A stretch of 16,580 nt of DNA, from NCBI GenBank assembly GCA_902766115.1, contig CACXCL010000234.1, positions 1-16,580 of the forward strand, written 5' to 3'. Source of the DNA: an uncultured Ruminococcus sp. (GTDB lineage: Bacteria; Bacillota; Clostridia; Oscillospirales; CAG-272). Made by a program: the position numbers and the translations under genes. Positions 1 to 6,472 of this stretch are shown piece by piece. Positions within the stretch are counted from its first letter, which is position 1, and the number at the start of each line of letters is the position of its first letter. The notes below the pieces were generated by a model. It saw only the letters and a program-made list of their open reading frames with translations, was not told the origin of the DNA and made no database searches.

Positions 1-14
1 AGTCTGCGTTCCAT
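1..14 (-). CDS. 5' end of an unidentified gene, cut by the window edge
   Basis: On the minus strand an ATG at 14-12 opens a frame reading Met-Glu-Arg-Arg before the window ends. It is preceded by AAGGAG (26-21) with six bases of spacing, which is a good ribosome site, and by a plausible promoter at 78-50. Four residues cannot identify the product. Its divergent position next to an SOS-controlled phage-like operon means it could be a host gene, a regulator or an integrase. Knowing which would decide whether the neighbouring operon is a stand-alone element or the late half of a prophage. Confidence 0.55.
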
Positions 15-49
15 CTGTTGCTCCTTGTGATAATACTGCTTTCCCGTCT

Positions 50-78
50 ATTCTATCACACCGCGGCCGTTTTTTCAA
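50..78 (-). promoter_or_regulatory. Promoter of the divergent left-edge gene
   Basis: On the minus strand TTGAAA (78-73) and TAGAAT (55-50) are separated by 17 bp, a good vegetative sigma-factor promoter. Transcription would start near 43 and give a leader of about 30 nt carrying the AAGGAG ribosome site of the gene starting at 14. No GAAC-N4-GTTC box overlaps it, so this direction does not look LexA-controlled. Assignment is by pattern only. Confidence 0.5.
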
Positions 79-179
79 CAATTTTCCAACCCGGCGGAAC
101 CGCCTGAGGCGTAATCCCGCTCCCGTCCCGCGGTATTCCCGCCTCAGTCCCGACTTTTTCCCGAATATTGAATTTCCTC
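79..179. other. Intergenic region between divergent promoters
   Basis: No open frame here is convincing. The segment holds small inverted repeats: GGCG-GAAC-CGCC (93-104), and the arms CTGAGGCG (104-111) and CGCCTCAG (140-147), which could pair across a 28-nt loop. They could be operator or leader structure for either divergent transcript, but nothing identifies a cognate regulator. Confidence 0.3.
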
Positions 180-208
180 TTGACAGAACAAATGTTCGGT
201 GGTATAAT
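180..208 (+). promoter_or_regulatory. Consensus vegetative promoter of the phage-like operon
   Basis: TTGACA (180-185) and TATAAT (203-208) both match the housekeeping sigma-factor consensus exactly and are 17 bp apart, the optimal spacing. Transcription should begin near 214-216. A promoter this strong has to be kept off by a repressor, and two LexA boxes sit exactly where a repressor would block it: one in the spacer, one just past the start site. All genes from 283 to 12886 lie downstream on the same strand, with no other convincing promoter seen before the terminator at 12899. Confidence 0.9.
185..198. promoter_or_regulatory. LexA (SOS) box 1, in the promoter spacer
   Basis: The sequence A-GAAC-AAAT-GTTC-G matches the Gram-positive LexA/DinR operator core GAAC-N4-GTTC with both half-sites perfect. 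It lies between the -35 and -10 elements, so bound LexA would exclude RNA polymerase. Cleavage of LexA after DNA damage would release the promoter. Confidence 0.85.
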
Positions 209-221
209 GCAAGCACGATAC

Positions 222-235
222 CGAACAGACGTTCG
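222..235. promoter_or_regulatory. LexA (SOS) box 2, just downstream of the start site
   Basis: The sequence CGAAC-AGAC-GTTCG is a perfect match to the Gram-positive LexA operator including its outer C and G. The outer bases at 221 and 236 extend the symmetry by one more pair. It begins 13 bp after the -10 element, in the earliest transcribed region. Its centre is 37 bp from that of box 1, so two dimers could bind together and give tight repression. Confidence 0.87.
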
Positions 236-282
236 GACAACGCCACCGGAATGAAAAAATCACAAAAAGAGAAGGAGACGGA

Positions 283-444
283 ATGTATTTCGACCCGGAC
301 AAGGAGAGGGAACCGTGCTGCACCTGCGACGTCTGCGGCGAGACGGTGTACGTCGGAGACGAGATCTGTATCATAGGCGACCTCACGGTATGTGCGGGCT
401 GCGTGGAGTACGGGCGAGGGATCGCCGTGAGAAGTCCCCTGTGA
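283..444 (+). CDS. Small zinc-ribbon protein, first gene of the SOS operon
   Basis: A 53-residue frame starts at an ATG placed behind AGAAGGAGA and ends with TGA at 442-444. It contains CDVC near residues 15-18 and CAGC near residues 37-40, the two Cys-x-x-Cys knuckles of a zinc ribbon. Further cysteines lie at 12, 13 and 29. Short ribbons of this kind are common, uncharacterised passengers of clostridial prophages near the late-gene regulator. Its place as first gene behind a LexA-controlled promoter suggests a regulatory or adaptor role, but no function is established. An overlapping frame from the ATG at 251 lacks such motifs and is rejected. Confidence 0.75.
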   Translation: MYFDPDKEREPCCTCDVCGETVYVGDEICIIGDLTVCAGCVEYGRGIAVRSPL

Positions 445-466
445 CCTAAAGGAGGCAAAAAGGAAA

Positions 467-808
467 ATGAACGGATACTGGAAGGACGACGCCAGGGAGA
501 CGCTCGTCAATTTCGGTTACATGAAAAAATCCATCGACTGCATCAGACGGCATCTGGAGGGGGAGACCTCCCCGGAGCTGGAGGACAGGCTTCGCCGCAT
601 GGCCGCCAGCGTCAGGAGCACTGAGCTGGCGCTGTCGTTCCTGTCCGAGGAGCAGTATGACATCCTCGACGAATTTTTCATCACGGGGACGCCGGGATAC
701 GTGGAGCGGCTGTGCAAAAAGTTCATGTGTCAGAGGAGCACCGTGTACAGACTCAAAAACGACGCGCTGAAGTCGTTTTACCTTTACAGATTCGGGGCGG
801 CGGACTGA
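467..808 (+). CDS. ArpU/sigma-like phage late-gene transcription regulator
   Basis: The product is 113 residues. Residues about 59-106 resemble region 4 of sigma factors: a LSEEQYDIL helix, then a helix-turn-helix (VERLCKKFMCQRSTVYRLK) and a final helix ending in YRFG. This matches the ArpU/RinA-like regulators and sigma-like activators such as PBSX Xpf that switch on phage late genes. The start follows a perfect AAAGGAGG (448-455). It lies immediately before the terminase genes, the usual place for such regulators. Here it is itself in the LexA-controlled transcript, so it may add a second positive step or act as an antiterminator-like factor. Its target site is not evident. Confidence 0.75.
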   Translation: MNGYWKDDARETLVNFGYMKKSIDCIRRHLEGETSPELEDRLRRMAASVRSTELALSFLSEEQYDILDEFFITGTPGYVERLCKKFMCQRSTVYRLKNDALKSFYLYRFGAAD

Positions 809-823
809 AAAACTCCCGCCCCG
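793..823 (+). other. RNA hairpin across the end of the regulator gene
   Basis: CGGGGCGG (793-800) and CCGCCCCG (816-823) form a perfect 8-bp stem with a 15-nt loop that contains the stop codon of the regulator gene. No run of T follows, so it is not a standard terminator. It may be a processing or attenuation point between the regulator and the packaging genes, or chance in GC-rich DNA. Confidence 0.35.
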
Positions 824-838
824 GGAACGGAGAGAACA

Positions 839-1216
839 ATGGATACGGAAAACGGCGGCGGGATCACCGAAATACAGAAGAAGGTCGCCTCGGCGATGAT
901 GACCTGCGCCGAGGACGAAACCCTTGACGGGATCCTCTCCCGCTGCGGGGTCTCCGGGGAGGAATACGGCCTGTGGCTTCGCGACGGGCGCTTTACCGGG
1001 TATCTCGCAGACGCGGCGGAACGCGCCATCGAGGCGGCCGCGCCCCGGGTGGCGTCCGCGCTGTCACGGGTCGCCCGGAGCAACGTGCAGGCGATGAAGC
1101 TGTATTTCGATATTCTCGGAAAGATGAAAAAAGACGGGACATCCGGAGACGGCGGGATCGGACTGATAAGGGACGAGATATTCGGCGGCGCGGATCCGGC
1201 AGACGGAGAGGAGTGA
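839..1216 (+). CDS. terS: Terminase small subunit
   Basis: The product is 125 residues. The N-terminal half reads as a helix-turn-helix (residues about 13-55, ending in EEYGLWLRDGRFTGYL), as in small terminases of the phBC6A51-like type. The rest is helical, with a flexible Gly/Asp-rich tail. In a phage this protein recognises DNA and loads the large subunit. The position directly before the large terminase gene (7 bases between) supports the call. In a gene transfer agent this subunit would be expected to have lost sequence specificity, which cannot be judged here. The start follows GGAGAG (829-834). Confidence 0.75.
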   Translation: MDTENGGGITEIQKKVASAMMTCAEDETLDGILSRCGVSGEEYGLWLRDGRFTGYLADAAERAIEAAAPRVASALSRVARSNVQAMKLYFDILGKMKKDGTSGDGGIGLIRDEIFGGADPADGEE

Positions 1217-1223
1217 CCCGCCC

Positions 1224-2525
1224 GTGGATTTCAGATTCAGCGAAAAACACGCCCGGTATATAAGGAGGTGCGCGTCGTCCACGGTCAACGTGGCGGAGGG
1301 CGCGGTGAGAGCGGGCAAGACCGTGGACAACGTGTTCGCGTTCGCATACCTTCTGGAGGACGCTCCCGACAGGATACATCTCGCCACCGGCGCGACTCTC
1401 GGAGCGGCGAAGCTCAACATCGGCGACTGCAACGGTCTGGGGCTCGAGGGTATCTTCGGCTCGCGGGCGAGATGGGGCAGATACCGCGGGAACGAGTGTA
1501 TGAAGATCTCGACCCGCACCGGGGAGAAGATCGTGATCTTCTCCGGAGGAAAGAACGCGGACTCGTTCAAGAGGATCCGCGGCAACTCATACGGGATGTG
1601 GATCGCCACGGAGATAAACCTCCACCACGACACGATGATAAAAGAGGCGTTCAACCGCCAGCTCGCGGCGAAACGGAGGAGGGTGTTCTGGGACCTTAAC
1701 CCGTCCTCCCCCGGCGCGCCGATATATAAGAACTACATCGACCTCTACGGCGAGAGGCAGAGGGCGGGGGAGCTGCCCGAGGGATTTTTCAACTTCTGCC
1801 ACTTCACCATATTCGACAACGCGGCGCTGCCGCGGAGCAGGATCGAGGAGATCGCCGCCCAGTACGACCCGGGCTCCGTCTGGTACAGACGGGACATCCT
1901 GGGGGAGCGGTGCGCGGCGGAGGGTCTGGTGTACCCCCTGTTCCACAAGCTCCGGGACAGGATAGTCGTCAGCCCGGACTCGGTAGATCCGTCGACCGTC
2001 GGTTTTATCAACGTAGGGGTTGATTTCGGCGGGAACAGGTCGAAAACCGCCTTTGTCGCGGCGGCGTTCTGCCGGGACGGCTCCGTCGCCATAGTGGCGG
2101 ATCACGCCATCGACGGTGTCAAGGGGGAGATCGACTCGGAGAGAGTGAACCTCGAGATGATCTCCTTCCTCGACGGGCTGGAGAGGCGTTTCCCCGGGGT
2201 CGGGATAAGGTACGTTTTCTGCGACAGCGAGGCGCAGTACCTGATAAACGGGCTCCGGAGACGCCTCAGGCGCGAGGGGTCGACGGCGCGTGTGGAAGAC
2301 TGCGCAAAAAAACGGATCAAGGACAGGATAGATTTTGTAAATTCGCTTATGGCGGCGGGCAGATTCAGGGTGACGGAGAACTGTTCCCTCGTGATCTGCG
2401 GTATCGGCGAGGCTATGTGGGACCCGGATTCCATGTCGGACGTGCGGCTGGACGATTTCACGTCGGACATCGACATCCTTGACGCCATGGAATACGCCAT
2501 AGAGAGATATATGAAAAAACTTTGA
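1224..2525 (+). CDS. terL: Terminase large subunit (PBSX-type ATPase and nuclease)
   Basis: This 433-residue motor pumps DNA into the prohead and cuts it. The ATPase Walker A is EGAVRAGKT at residues 25-33. The Walker B region is MWIATEIN, with likely catalytic Glu130 followed by NLHH, as in related clostridial terminases. FWDLNP near 155-160 is the coupling region. The RNase H-like nuclease shows its acids at Asp267 (GVDFGG), Asp334 (FCDSE) and Asp417 or Asp420 (DIDILDAMEYA). Both activities therefore look intact. The start is GTG behind GGAGAGGAG, just after the small-subunit stop. No HNH nuclease gene is nearby, which fits headful rather than cos packaging. Confidence 0.92.
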   Translation: MDFRFSEKHARYIRRCASSTVNVAEGAVRAGKTVDNVFAFAYLLEDAPDRIHLATGATLGAAKLNIGDCNGLGLEGIFGSRARWGRYRGNECMKISTRTGEKIVIFSGGKNADSFKRIRGNSYGMWIATEINLHHDTMIKEAFNRQLAAKRRRVFWDLNPSSPGAPIYKNYIDLYGERQRAGELPEGFFNFCHFTIFDNAALPRSRIEEIAAQYDPGSVWYRRDILGERCAAEGLVYPLFHKLRDRIVVSPDSVDPSTVGFINVGVDFGGNRSKTAFVAAAFCRDGSVAIVADHAIDGVKGEIDSERVNLEMISFLDGLERRFPGVGIRYVFCDSEAQYLINGLRRRLRREGSTARVEDCAKKRIKDRIDFVNSLMAAGRFRVTENCSLVICGIGEAMWDPDSMSDVRLDDFTSDIDILDAMEYAIERYMKKL

Positions 2526-2536
2526 CGGAGGATATG

Positions 2537-3976
2537 ATGACAAACGGGAACCTGATTTTCGATTACCTGAAACGGCGTCGCGGGATCGCGGCGGATCCGG
2601 AGTTTTATGCCCGCGTGGATGAGTGGGCTGCCTGGTGGAGGGGTTTTTACAGGCCCTTTCACGAGTTCTCCGAGAACGGAGCCGGCGGCGTGCCGTTAAG
2701 GCGCGAGCTGTTCCGGATGAACATGGCGAAAAAGATCTGCGAGGACTGGGCGGCGCTTCTTTTGACGGAGAGGACGTACGTTACGCCGTCTGACCGCCGC
2801 GCCGCGAAGTGGCTCGGCGGAGAGGACGGAGCCCACGGATTCATGGGGCGGGTCCGGTTCATGGAAAGGGCGAACCGTATGGTGGAAAAGGCGTTCGCAC
2901 TCGGCACCGGCGCGGCGATCCTGCGACTCAGCGGAGTCCGCTTCGGCGCGGGACGGCTGCTCGGCGACGGCGACACAAAGGCGTCCGTCGATTTCGTGGA
3001 CGCGTCGCACATCGTTCCCATCTCACAGCAAAACGGCACGATCACCGAGGCGGCGTTCGTGTCCGAGGTGCTGAGGGGCGGGGAAAAACTCTGCTACATC
3101 GAGATACACCGTCTGGGGAAGACGGGGTACGTGATATCAAACGAGCTTCTGCGGGTGCGTGACGGGGAGCTTGTCCCCGCGGACGGCGACGGGCTTATCG
3201 GGGAGTTTTCCACCGGGTCCGACGTGCCGCTGTTCTCCGTTCTCACGCCGAACATCACGAACAGCGTGAATGAGGAGTGCGGCATGGGTATGTCCGTCTT
3301 CGGCGACGCCGTGGACTGCCTCAAAGGGGTGGATCTGGCGTACAACAACTTCTGCCGCGACATAAAGCTGGGGGGCAAGAAGGTGTTCCTCAACCAGTCG
3401 CTCATCATGAGGGACGACAGGGGCGCGGTGTACACGCCGGACGACGTGGCGCAGCAGCTGTTCGTCACCCTGGGCGACGGCGACGTCGCCGGAGACCTGA
3501 TGATAACGGAGCACAACCCGGATCTGAGGACCGAGGAGAACGCGGACGCGGTGCAGCATCAGCTGGACTATCTGTCCTTCAGGTGCGGCTTCGGCACCAA
3601 GCACTACCTCTTCTCCGAGACGATGGGCAGGACCAGGCTCACCGCCACTCAGTACATGGGCGAAAAGCAGGATCTGATGCAGAACGTGGCGAAGCACCGG
3701 GTCAACGTGGAATCGTTCCTTCAGGGAGCGGTGAGAGCCGCGCTGTGGGCGGCGAAAAACGTTCTCGGCGAGGATCTCGACGACAGATGCGACGTGACGG
3801 TGAATTTCGACGACAGTTACTTCATCGACACGGAGACCGAAAGGGCGAGAGACAGAGCCGAGGTGGCGGCCGGGCTGCTGGCGCCGTACGAGTACAGAAT
3901 GAGATGGAAGGGCGAAAACGAGGAGACGGCGAGGGAAAGGTGCGCCGCTCCCGCTGCCGGAAAAGACGGGGAATGA
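2537..3976 (+). CDS. Portal protein (SPP1 gp6-like)
   Basis: The product is about 479 residues, typical for the SPP1-type portal family (Phage_prot_Gp6). The dodecameric portal forms the DNA gate at one vertex and docks the terminase. The start is placed at the second ATG of GATATGATG because GGAGG (2527-2531) is ideally spaced for it. A TTG at 2522 overlapping the terL stop and an ATG at 2534 are alternatives. The N-terminal region (MNMAKKICEDWAALLL) and C-terminal stem region (EKQDLMQNVAKHRVNVE) fit the family. No MuF-type minor head protein or head protease follows, unlike in SPP1 or HK97. Confidence 0.85.
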   Translation: MTNGNLIFDYLKRRRGIAADPEFYARVDEWAAWWRGFYRPFHEFSENGAGGVPLRRELFRMNMAKKICEDWAALLLTERTYVTPSDRRAAKWLGGEDGAHGFMGRVRFMERANRMVEKAFALGTGAAILRLSGVRFGAGRLLGDGDTKASVDFVDASHIVPISQQNGTITEAAFVSEVLRGGEKLCYIEIHRLGKTGYVISNELLRVRDGELVPADGDGLIGEFSTGSDVPLFSVLTPNITNSVNEECGMGMSVFGDAVDCLKGVDLAYNNFCRDIKLGGKKVFLNQSLIMRDDRGAVYTPDDVAQQLFVTLGDGDVAGDLMITEHNPDLRTEENADAVQHQLDYLSFRCGFGTKHYLFSETMGRTRLTATQYMGEKQDLMQNVAKHRVNVESFLQGAVRAALWAAKNVLGEDLDDRCDVTVNFDDSYFIDTETERARDRAEVAAGLLAPYEYRMRWKGENEETARERCAAPAAGKDGE

Positions 3977-4040
3977 TCCCCGGTCGATGGGCGTGACGCT
4001 GTTATCGGTGAGATGGGAAGGGCGGGCATCGTGCGTCGTG

Positions 4041-4092
4041 CGGTCGGCGTGTGCCGACCGGATCACCGGTTGCGACGCGGGCATCCCCGCGT
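4041..4092 (+). other. Two tandem hairpins before the scaffold gene
   Basis: The gap from 3977 to 4123 holds no gene. It contains two perfect hairpins in the transcript: CGGTCGGC-GTGT-GCCGACCG (4041-4060, 8 bp) and ACGCGGG-CATC-CCCGCGT (4075-4092, 7 bp). Neither is followed by a T-run, so full termination is unlikely. They could protect the 5' end of a processed scaffold and coat mRNA or slow transcription past the portal gene. No convincing promoter is seen in the gap. Confidence 0.5.
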
Positions 4093-4123
4093 TCAACATA
4101 AATCTGCGAAAGGAAGGTTTCTT

Positions 4124-4534
4124 ATGAATTTGTTCAGGCATTTGTTTTCCGCGGGACAGCAGTCCGCGGGCGGCGCGTCCCGGGGCGCGGACGACGCGGC
4201 CGCCGCCGCGCCGGAGAATACGGCGGCGGTCGGGCAGGAGGGGGAGCTGGTGCGCGGCATGCTCATCGGCGAGCTTGCCCGTCAGGGCGCGCTCAACCCT
4301 GCGCTGGCGGCTATGGTCGTGGACGTCAGCGGGCTGGAGAGCGCGGAGGACACCGCCTCGGAACTTGCGGCGCGGGTGGACGCGCTCAGAAGGTCCGATT
4401 CGTATCTGTTCATCGGCCGGGGCGACGGCATGGCCACCGGACTGTCCCACGGCGCGGGCGAGACGGACGTGGACCAAATGAGCGATTACGACTACTACAG
4501 CCGTATTCGTATGAAGGATTCCGCGCAGGGATGA
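4124..4534 (+). CDS. Probable capsid scaffolding protein
   Basis: The product is 136 residues, small for a scaffold. The start at 4124 follows AAGGAAGG; an upstream in-frame extension to 4013 crosses two hairpins and has no ribosome site. The N-terminal part is low-complexity (Gly/Ala/Asp), a helical stretch covers about residues 41-92, and the C-terminal part has a Gly-rich segment followed by DYDYYSRIRMK. That tail, and the position between portal and coat genes, match scaffolds that accompany P22-like coat proteins in clostridial phages. It would direct procapsid assembly and then leave. The identity rests on position and general character, not on a strong motif. Confidence 0.65.
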   Translation: MNLFRHLFSAGQQSAGGASRGADDAAAAAPENTAAVGQEGELVRGMLIGELARQGALNPALAAMVVDVSGLESAEDTASELAARVDALRRSDSYLFIGRGDGMATGLSHGAGETDVDQMSDYDYYSRIRMKDSAQG

Positions 4535-4554
4535 CGGGATTCGAACCCGTCATC
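4530..4554 (+). other. T-arm-shaped hairpin at the scaffold stop codon
   Basis: GATGACGGG (4530-4538) and CCCGTCATC (4546-4554) form a perfect 9-bp stem with a 7-nt loop. The left arm contains the scaffold stop codon. Read on the minus strand the loop is TTCGAAT, closed by GGG and CCC, exactly the tRNA T-arm pattern. No complete tRNA surrounds it. It may be an mRNA processing or stabilising hairpin, or a fragment of an old attachment site. Confidence 0.55.
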
Positions 4555-4569
4555 AAAACCAAATCTGAT

Positions 4570-4595
4570 CGGCGCGCCGCAAAAAAAGCGCGCCG
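4570..4595 (+). other. Hairpin just upstream of the coat-gene ribosome site
   Basis: CGGCGCGC (4570-4577) and GCGCGCCG (4588-4595) form an 8-bp GC-only stem around a loop with seven A residues. The stem ends just before the ribosome site AGAAAGGAAA of the coat gene. A strong hairpin directly before the ribosome site of the most highly needed protein suggests 5' stabilisation of a processed coat mRNA. Confidence 0.5.
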
Positions 4596-4610
4596 GAGAA
4601 AGGAAACCGA

Positions 4611-5720
4611 ATGGCAAACTCATTTATTTCTGTCAAGCAGATCGCAAGAGAGACTCTGCCCCGCCTGATCGACAATCTGGTGTTCCCGAACCTGATTTAC
4701 AGGGACACAAGCGACGGCGCGACGGCGAAACAGGGCGACACAGTGAGCATCCGCCGTCCCGTTAGACTTCAGGCGAACAACTTCTCCGCCGTAAACGGAG
4801 TCACGGCTCAGGGCATCGTGGAGGAGTCCGTGGACGTGAAGCTGGAGAACATCGCCACCGTTGACGCGGAGGTCTCGTCCCTTGAGAGCGCGCTGAACTT
4901 CGACTCCGTGACGAGGCTCTTCATCGAGCCCGCGGCGGCGGCTCTCGCCGAGAAGATCAACGACGACGGTCTTGCCCTCTACCGTGACATCCCCTACTTG
5001 GCAGGCACGGCGGGGAGCACTCCCGACGCGCTGGCGGACTTTGCGGAGGCGGCGTTCATGATGGACACCAACAGAGTCCCCACCAACGACAGGCGCGGCG
5101 TATGGGATCCCGCGGCAACCGCCGCGTTCAAGCAGATCCCCGCCATCGTCAACGCGGAGAAATGCGGGTCTACCAAGGCGCTGAGATCCGGCGCCATCGG
5201 TCGCGTTTTCGGCATCGACAACTATATGACCCAGGCGGTCCGCACTCACATTTCCGGAGACCTCTCCGCGGGGAGCGGAATGCTCAAGGTGAAGACCGCC
5301 GTCACGAACTCCGGTACGGTGGAGATCAACGGTACCCAGACCGCCACCGGAGGCGTCGTGAAGGGCGACATCCTGAAGATCGGGAACAAGACCTGCGTTG
5401 TCACCGCCGACGCCACGGCGTCCGCCGGGGTCATCTCGGTCAGCGTCTACCCGAAGATCACCGCGTCTCAGAACGAGGGCGTGACTCTGCTGGGCAACCA
5501 CAAGGCGAATCTTGTTTTCCATCCCAGCGCGTTCGCTTTCGTGACGAGACCGCTCTCTCAGCCCGCGGGCGTGGAGAGCTACGTCACCTCCTACAACGGC
5601 ATTTCCCTGAGAGTCGTTCGCGGATACGACATGAAGTACAAGAAGGAGATGCTCTCCATGGACGTGCTTTATTCGTTCGCGACGCTCTATCCGGAGCTCG
5701 CCTGCAGGTATCTCGGCTGA
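4611..5720 (+). CDS. Major capsid (coat) protein, P22 gp5-like family
   Basis: The product is 369 residues. It begins with a helical arm (residues 1-30), followed by a segment with GDTVSIRRP near 42-50 and a long helix near 98-118. An inserted beta-rich segment (about 216-296, with KGDILKIGNK) is characteristic of P22-like coats of the HK97 fold. The C-terminal part contains RVVRGYDMKY. Hundreds of copies would form the icosahedral shell. No protease gene lies nearby, as expected for this family, whose coat is not cleaved. Two hairpins and its own ribosome site precede it, suggesting separately tuned, high expression. Confidence 0.88.
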   Translation: MANSFISVKQIARETLPRLIDNLVFPNLIYRDTSDGATAKQGDTVSIRRPVRLQANNFSAVNGVTAQGIVEESVDVKLENIATVDAEVSSLESALNFDSVTRLFIEPAAAALAEKINDDGLALYRDIPYLAGTAGSTPDALADFAEAAFMMDTNRVPTNDRRGVWDPAATAAFKQIPAIVNAEKCGSTKALRSGAIGRVFGIDNYMTQAVRTHISGDLSAGSGMLKVKTAVTNSGTVEINGTQTATGGVVKGDILKIGNKTCVVTADATASAGVISVSVYPKITASQNEGVTLLGNHKANLVFHPSAFAFVTRPLSQPAGVESYVTSYNGISLRVVRGYDMKYKKEMLSMDVLYSFATLYPELACRYLG

Positions 5721-5744
5721 TAAGACCGTAACGGAGGTGGTCGC

Positions 5745-6122
5745 GTGAAGAAAGTGACTTTCGACTATTACAAGAGCGTGTTCGGGGGAGAGGCGTCCGA
5801 GGAGGATTTTGCCTCGCACGTCAGAGTCGCGCGCGACGCGATACGCGACGTGGTGAACCGCTCCGTGCGCTCCGTCAACGCGTCTCCCGAGGACGGCGCC
5901 GACGGCGAGATCGCCCGCGCGGTGTGCCTGGAGATCGATTATCTGGCGAAGATGAGAAAAAGCGCGTCTCCCGACGGGAGGGGCGCCGTAAGAGAGTCCC
6001 TGGGCGACTATTCCGTCACGTACGGGCCGTACGGAGGCGTGATGAGGACCTGCGGGGTCCCCGTTTCGCCGGAGGCGATCCTGTGTCTGAGGCGCGCCGG
6101 CCTTTTCTCGAGGTGGGTGTGA
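5745..6122 (+). CDS. Head-tail adaptor protein
   Basis: The product is 125 residues, starting at GTG behind ACGGAGGTGG. It is largely helical, with the pattern CLEIDYLAK, then ESLGDYSVTYG, then VSPEAILCLRRAGLFSRWV at the end. These features match the gp6/gp15-like adaptors that bind under the portal in clostridial siphoviruses. Its place directly after the coat gene is the standard one. The stop overlaps the next start by one base (TGATG), so the two are translationally coupled. Confidence 0.7.
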   Translation: MKKVTFDYYKSVFGGEASEEDFASHVRVARDAIRDVVNRSVRSVNASPEDGADGEIARAVCLEIDYLAKMRKSASPDGRGAVRESLGDYSVTYGPYGGVMRTCGVPVSPEAILCLRRAGLFSRWV

Positions 6123-6463
6123 TGGAGCTCCGGGATACGGCGACTCTTTTCCGCCGCGCGGGATACGGGGACTTTGACGCTCTGTGGGACGTCTTTCTCC
6201 TTCGCGGGGTAAAGATGTGCCGGGAACGGCGCGTCGGCGTCGGCGACCGCGCCGCGATGTACGTTTTTCCCGGGAGGACGACTGTCGTCCCGGGCGGGAC
6301 GCCGGGGTCCCTGCCGGAGATCGCGCCCGGGGACATGATCCTCGCGGGAGACCGTCGGGACGCGGATCCGGCGACTCTCGGCGAGGCGATGCGCGTCGTC
6401 GGGGCGGAGACGTTTTCCGGCGGAAGCGACGGGATGCGCCACGTGAAGGTCACCCTGAGATAG
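6122..6463 (+). CDS. Head closure (stopper) protein, probable
   Basis: The product is 113 residues from the ATG overlapping the previous stop. A longer in-frame reading that starts at 5924 lies inside the adaptor gene and is not credible. The sequence has beta-strand character with a central segment near residues 50-75 (FPGRTTVVPGG, then PGDMILAGD) and a C-terminal HVKVTLR strand, like small SH3-like stopper proteins. Position between adaptor and tail-completion genes supports a role closing the head channel after packaging. The fold assignment is inference. Confidence 0.55.
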   Translation: MELRDTATLFRRAGYGDFDALWDVFLLRGVKMCRERRVGVGDRAAMYVFPGRTTVVPGGTPGSLPEIAPGDMILAGDRRDADPATLGEAMRVVGAETFSGGSDGMRHVKVTLR

Positions 6464-6472
6464 GAGGGCGCC

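Noticed and set aside
251..373. Alternative 40-codon frame in the operon leader
   Set aside because: It has no recognisable motif and a poor ribosome site, whereas the overlapping frame at 283 has a good site and a zinc-ribbon pattern.
1605..1627. Defective Walker B motif in the large terminase (Thr-Glu in place of Asp-Glu)
   Set aside because: The ATEINLHH form appears to be normal for this clostridial terminase group and keeps the catalytic Glu, so it is not evidence of inactivation.
4013..4123. Upstream extension of the scaffold gene
   Set aside because: It crosses two strong hairpins, has a basic atypical sequence and no ribosome site; the ATG at 4124 follows AAGGAAGG.
4530..4611. A tRNA gene on the minus strand, suggested by the T-arm motif
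   Set aside because: No acceptor, D or anticodon stem can be formed around it and no CCA-like end follows; only the T-arm shape is present.
5924..6121. In-frame upstream extension of the head closure gene
   Set aside because: It overlaps the adaptor gene in another frame; the ATG at 6122 overlapping the adaptor stop is the coupled start.
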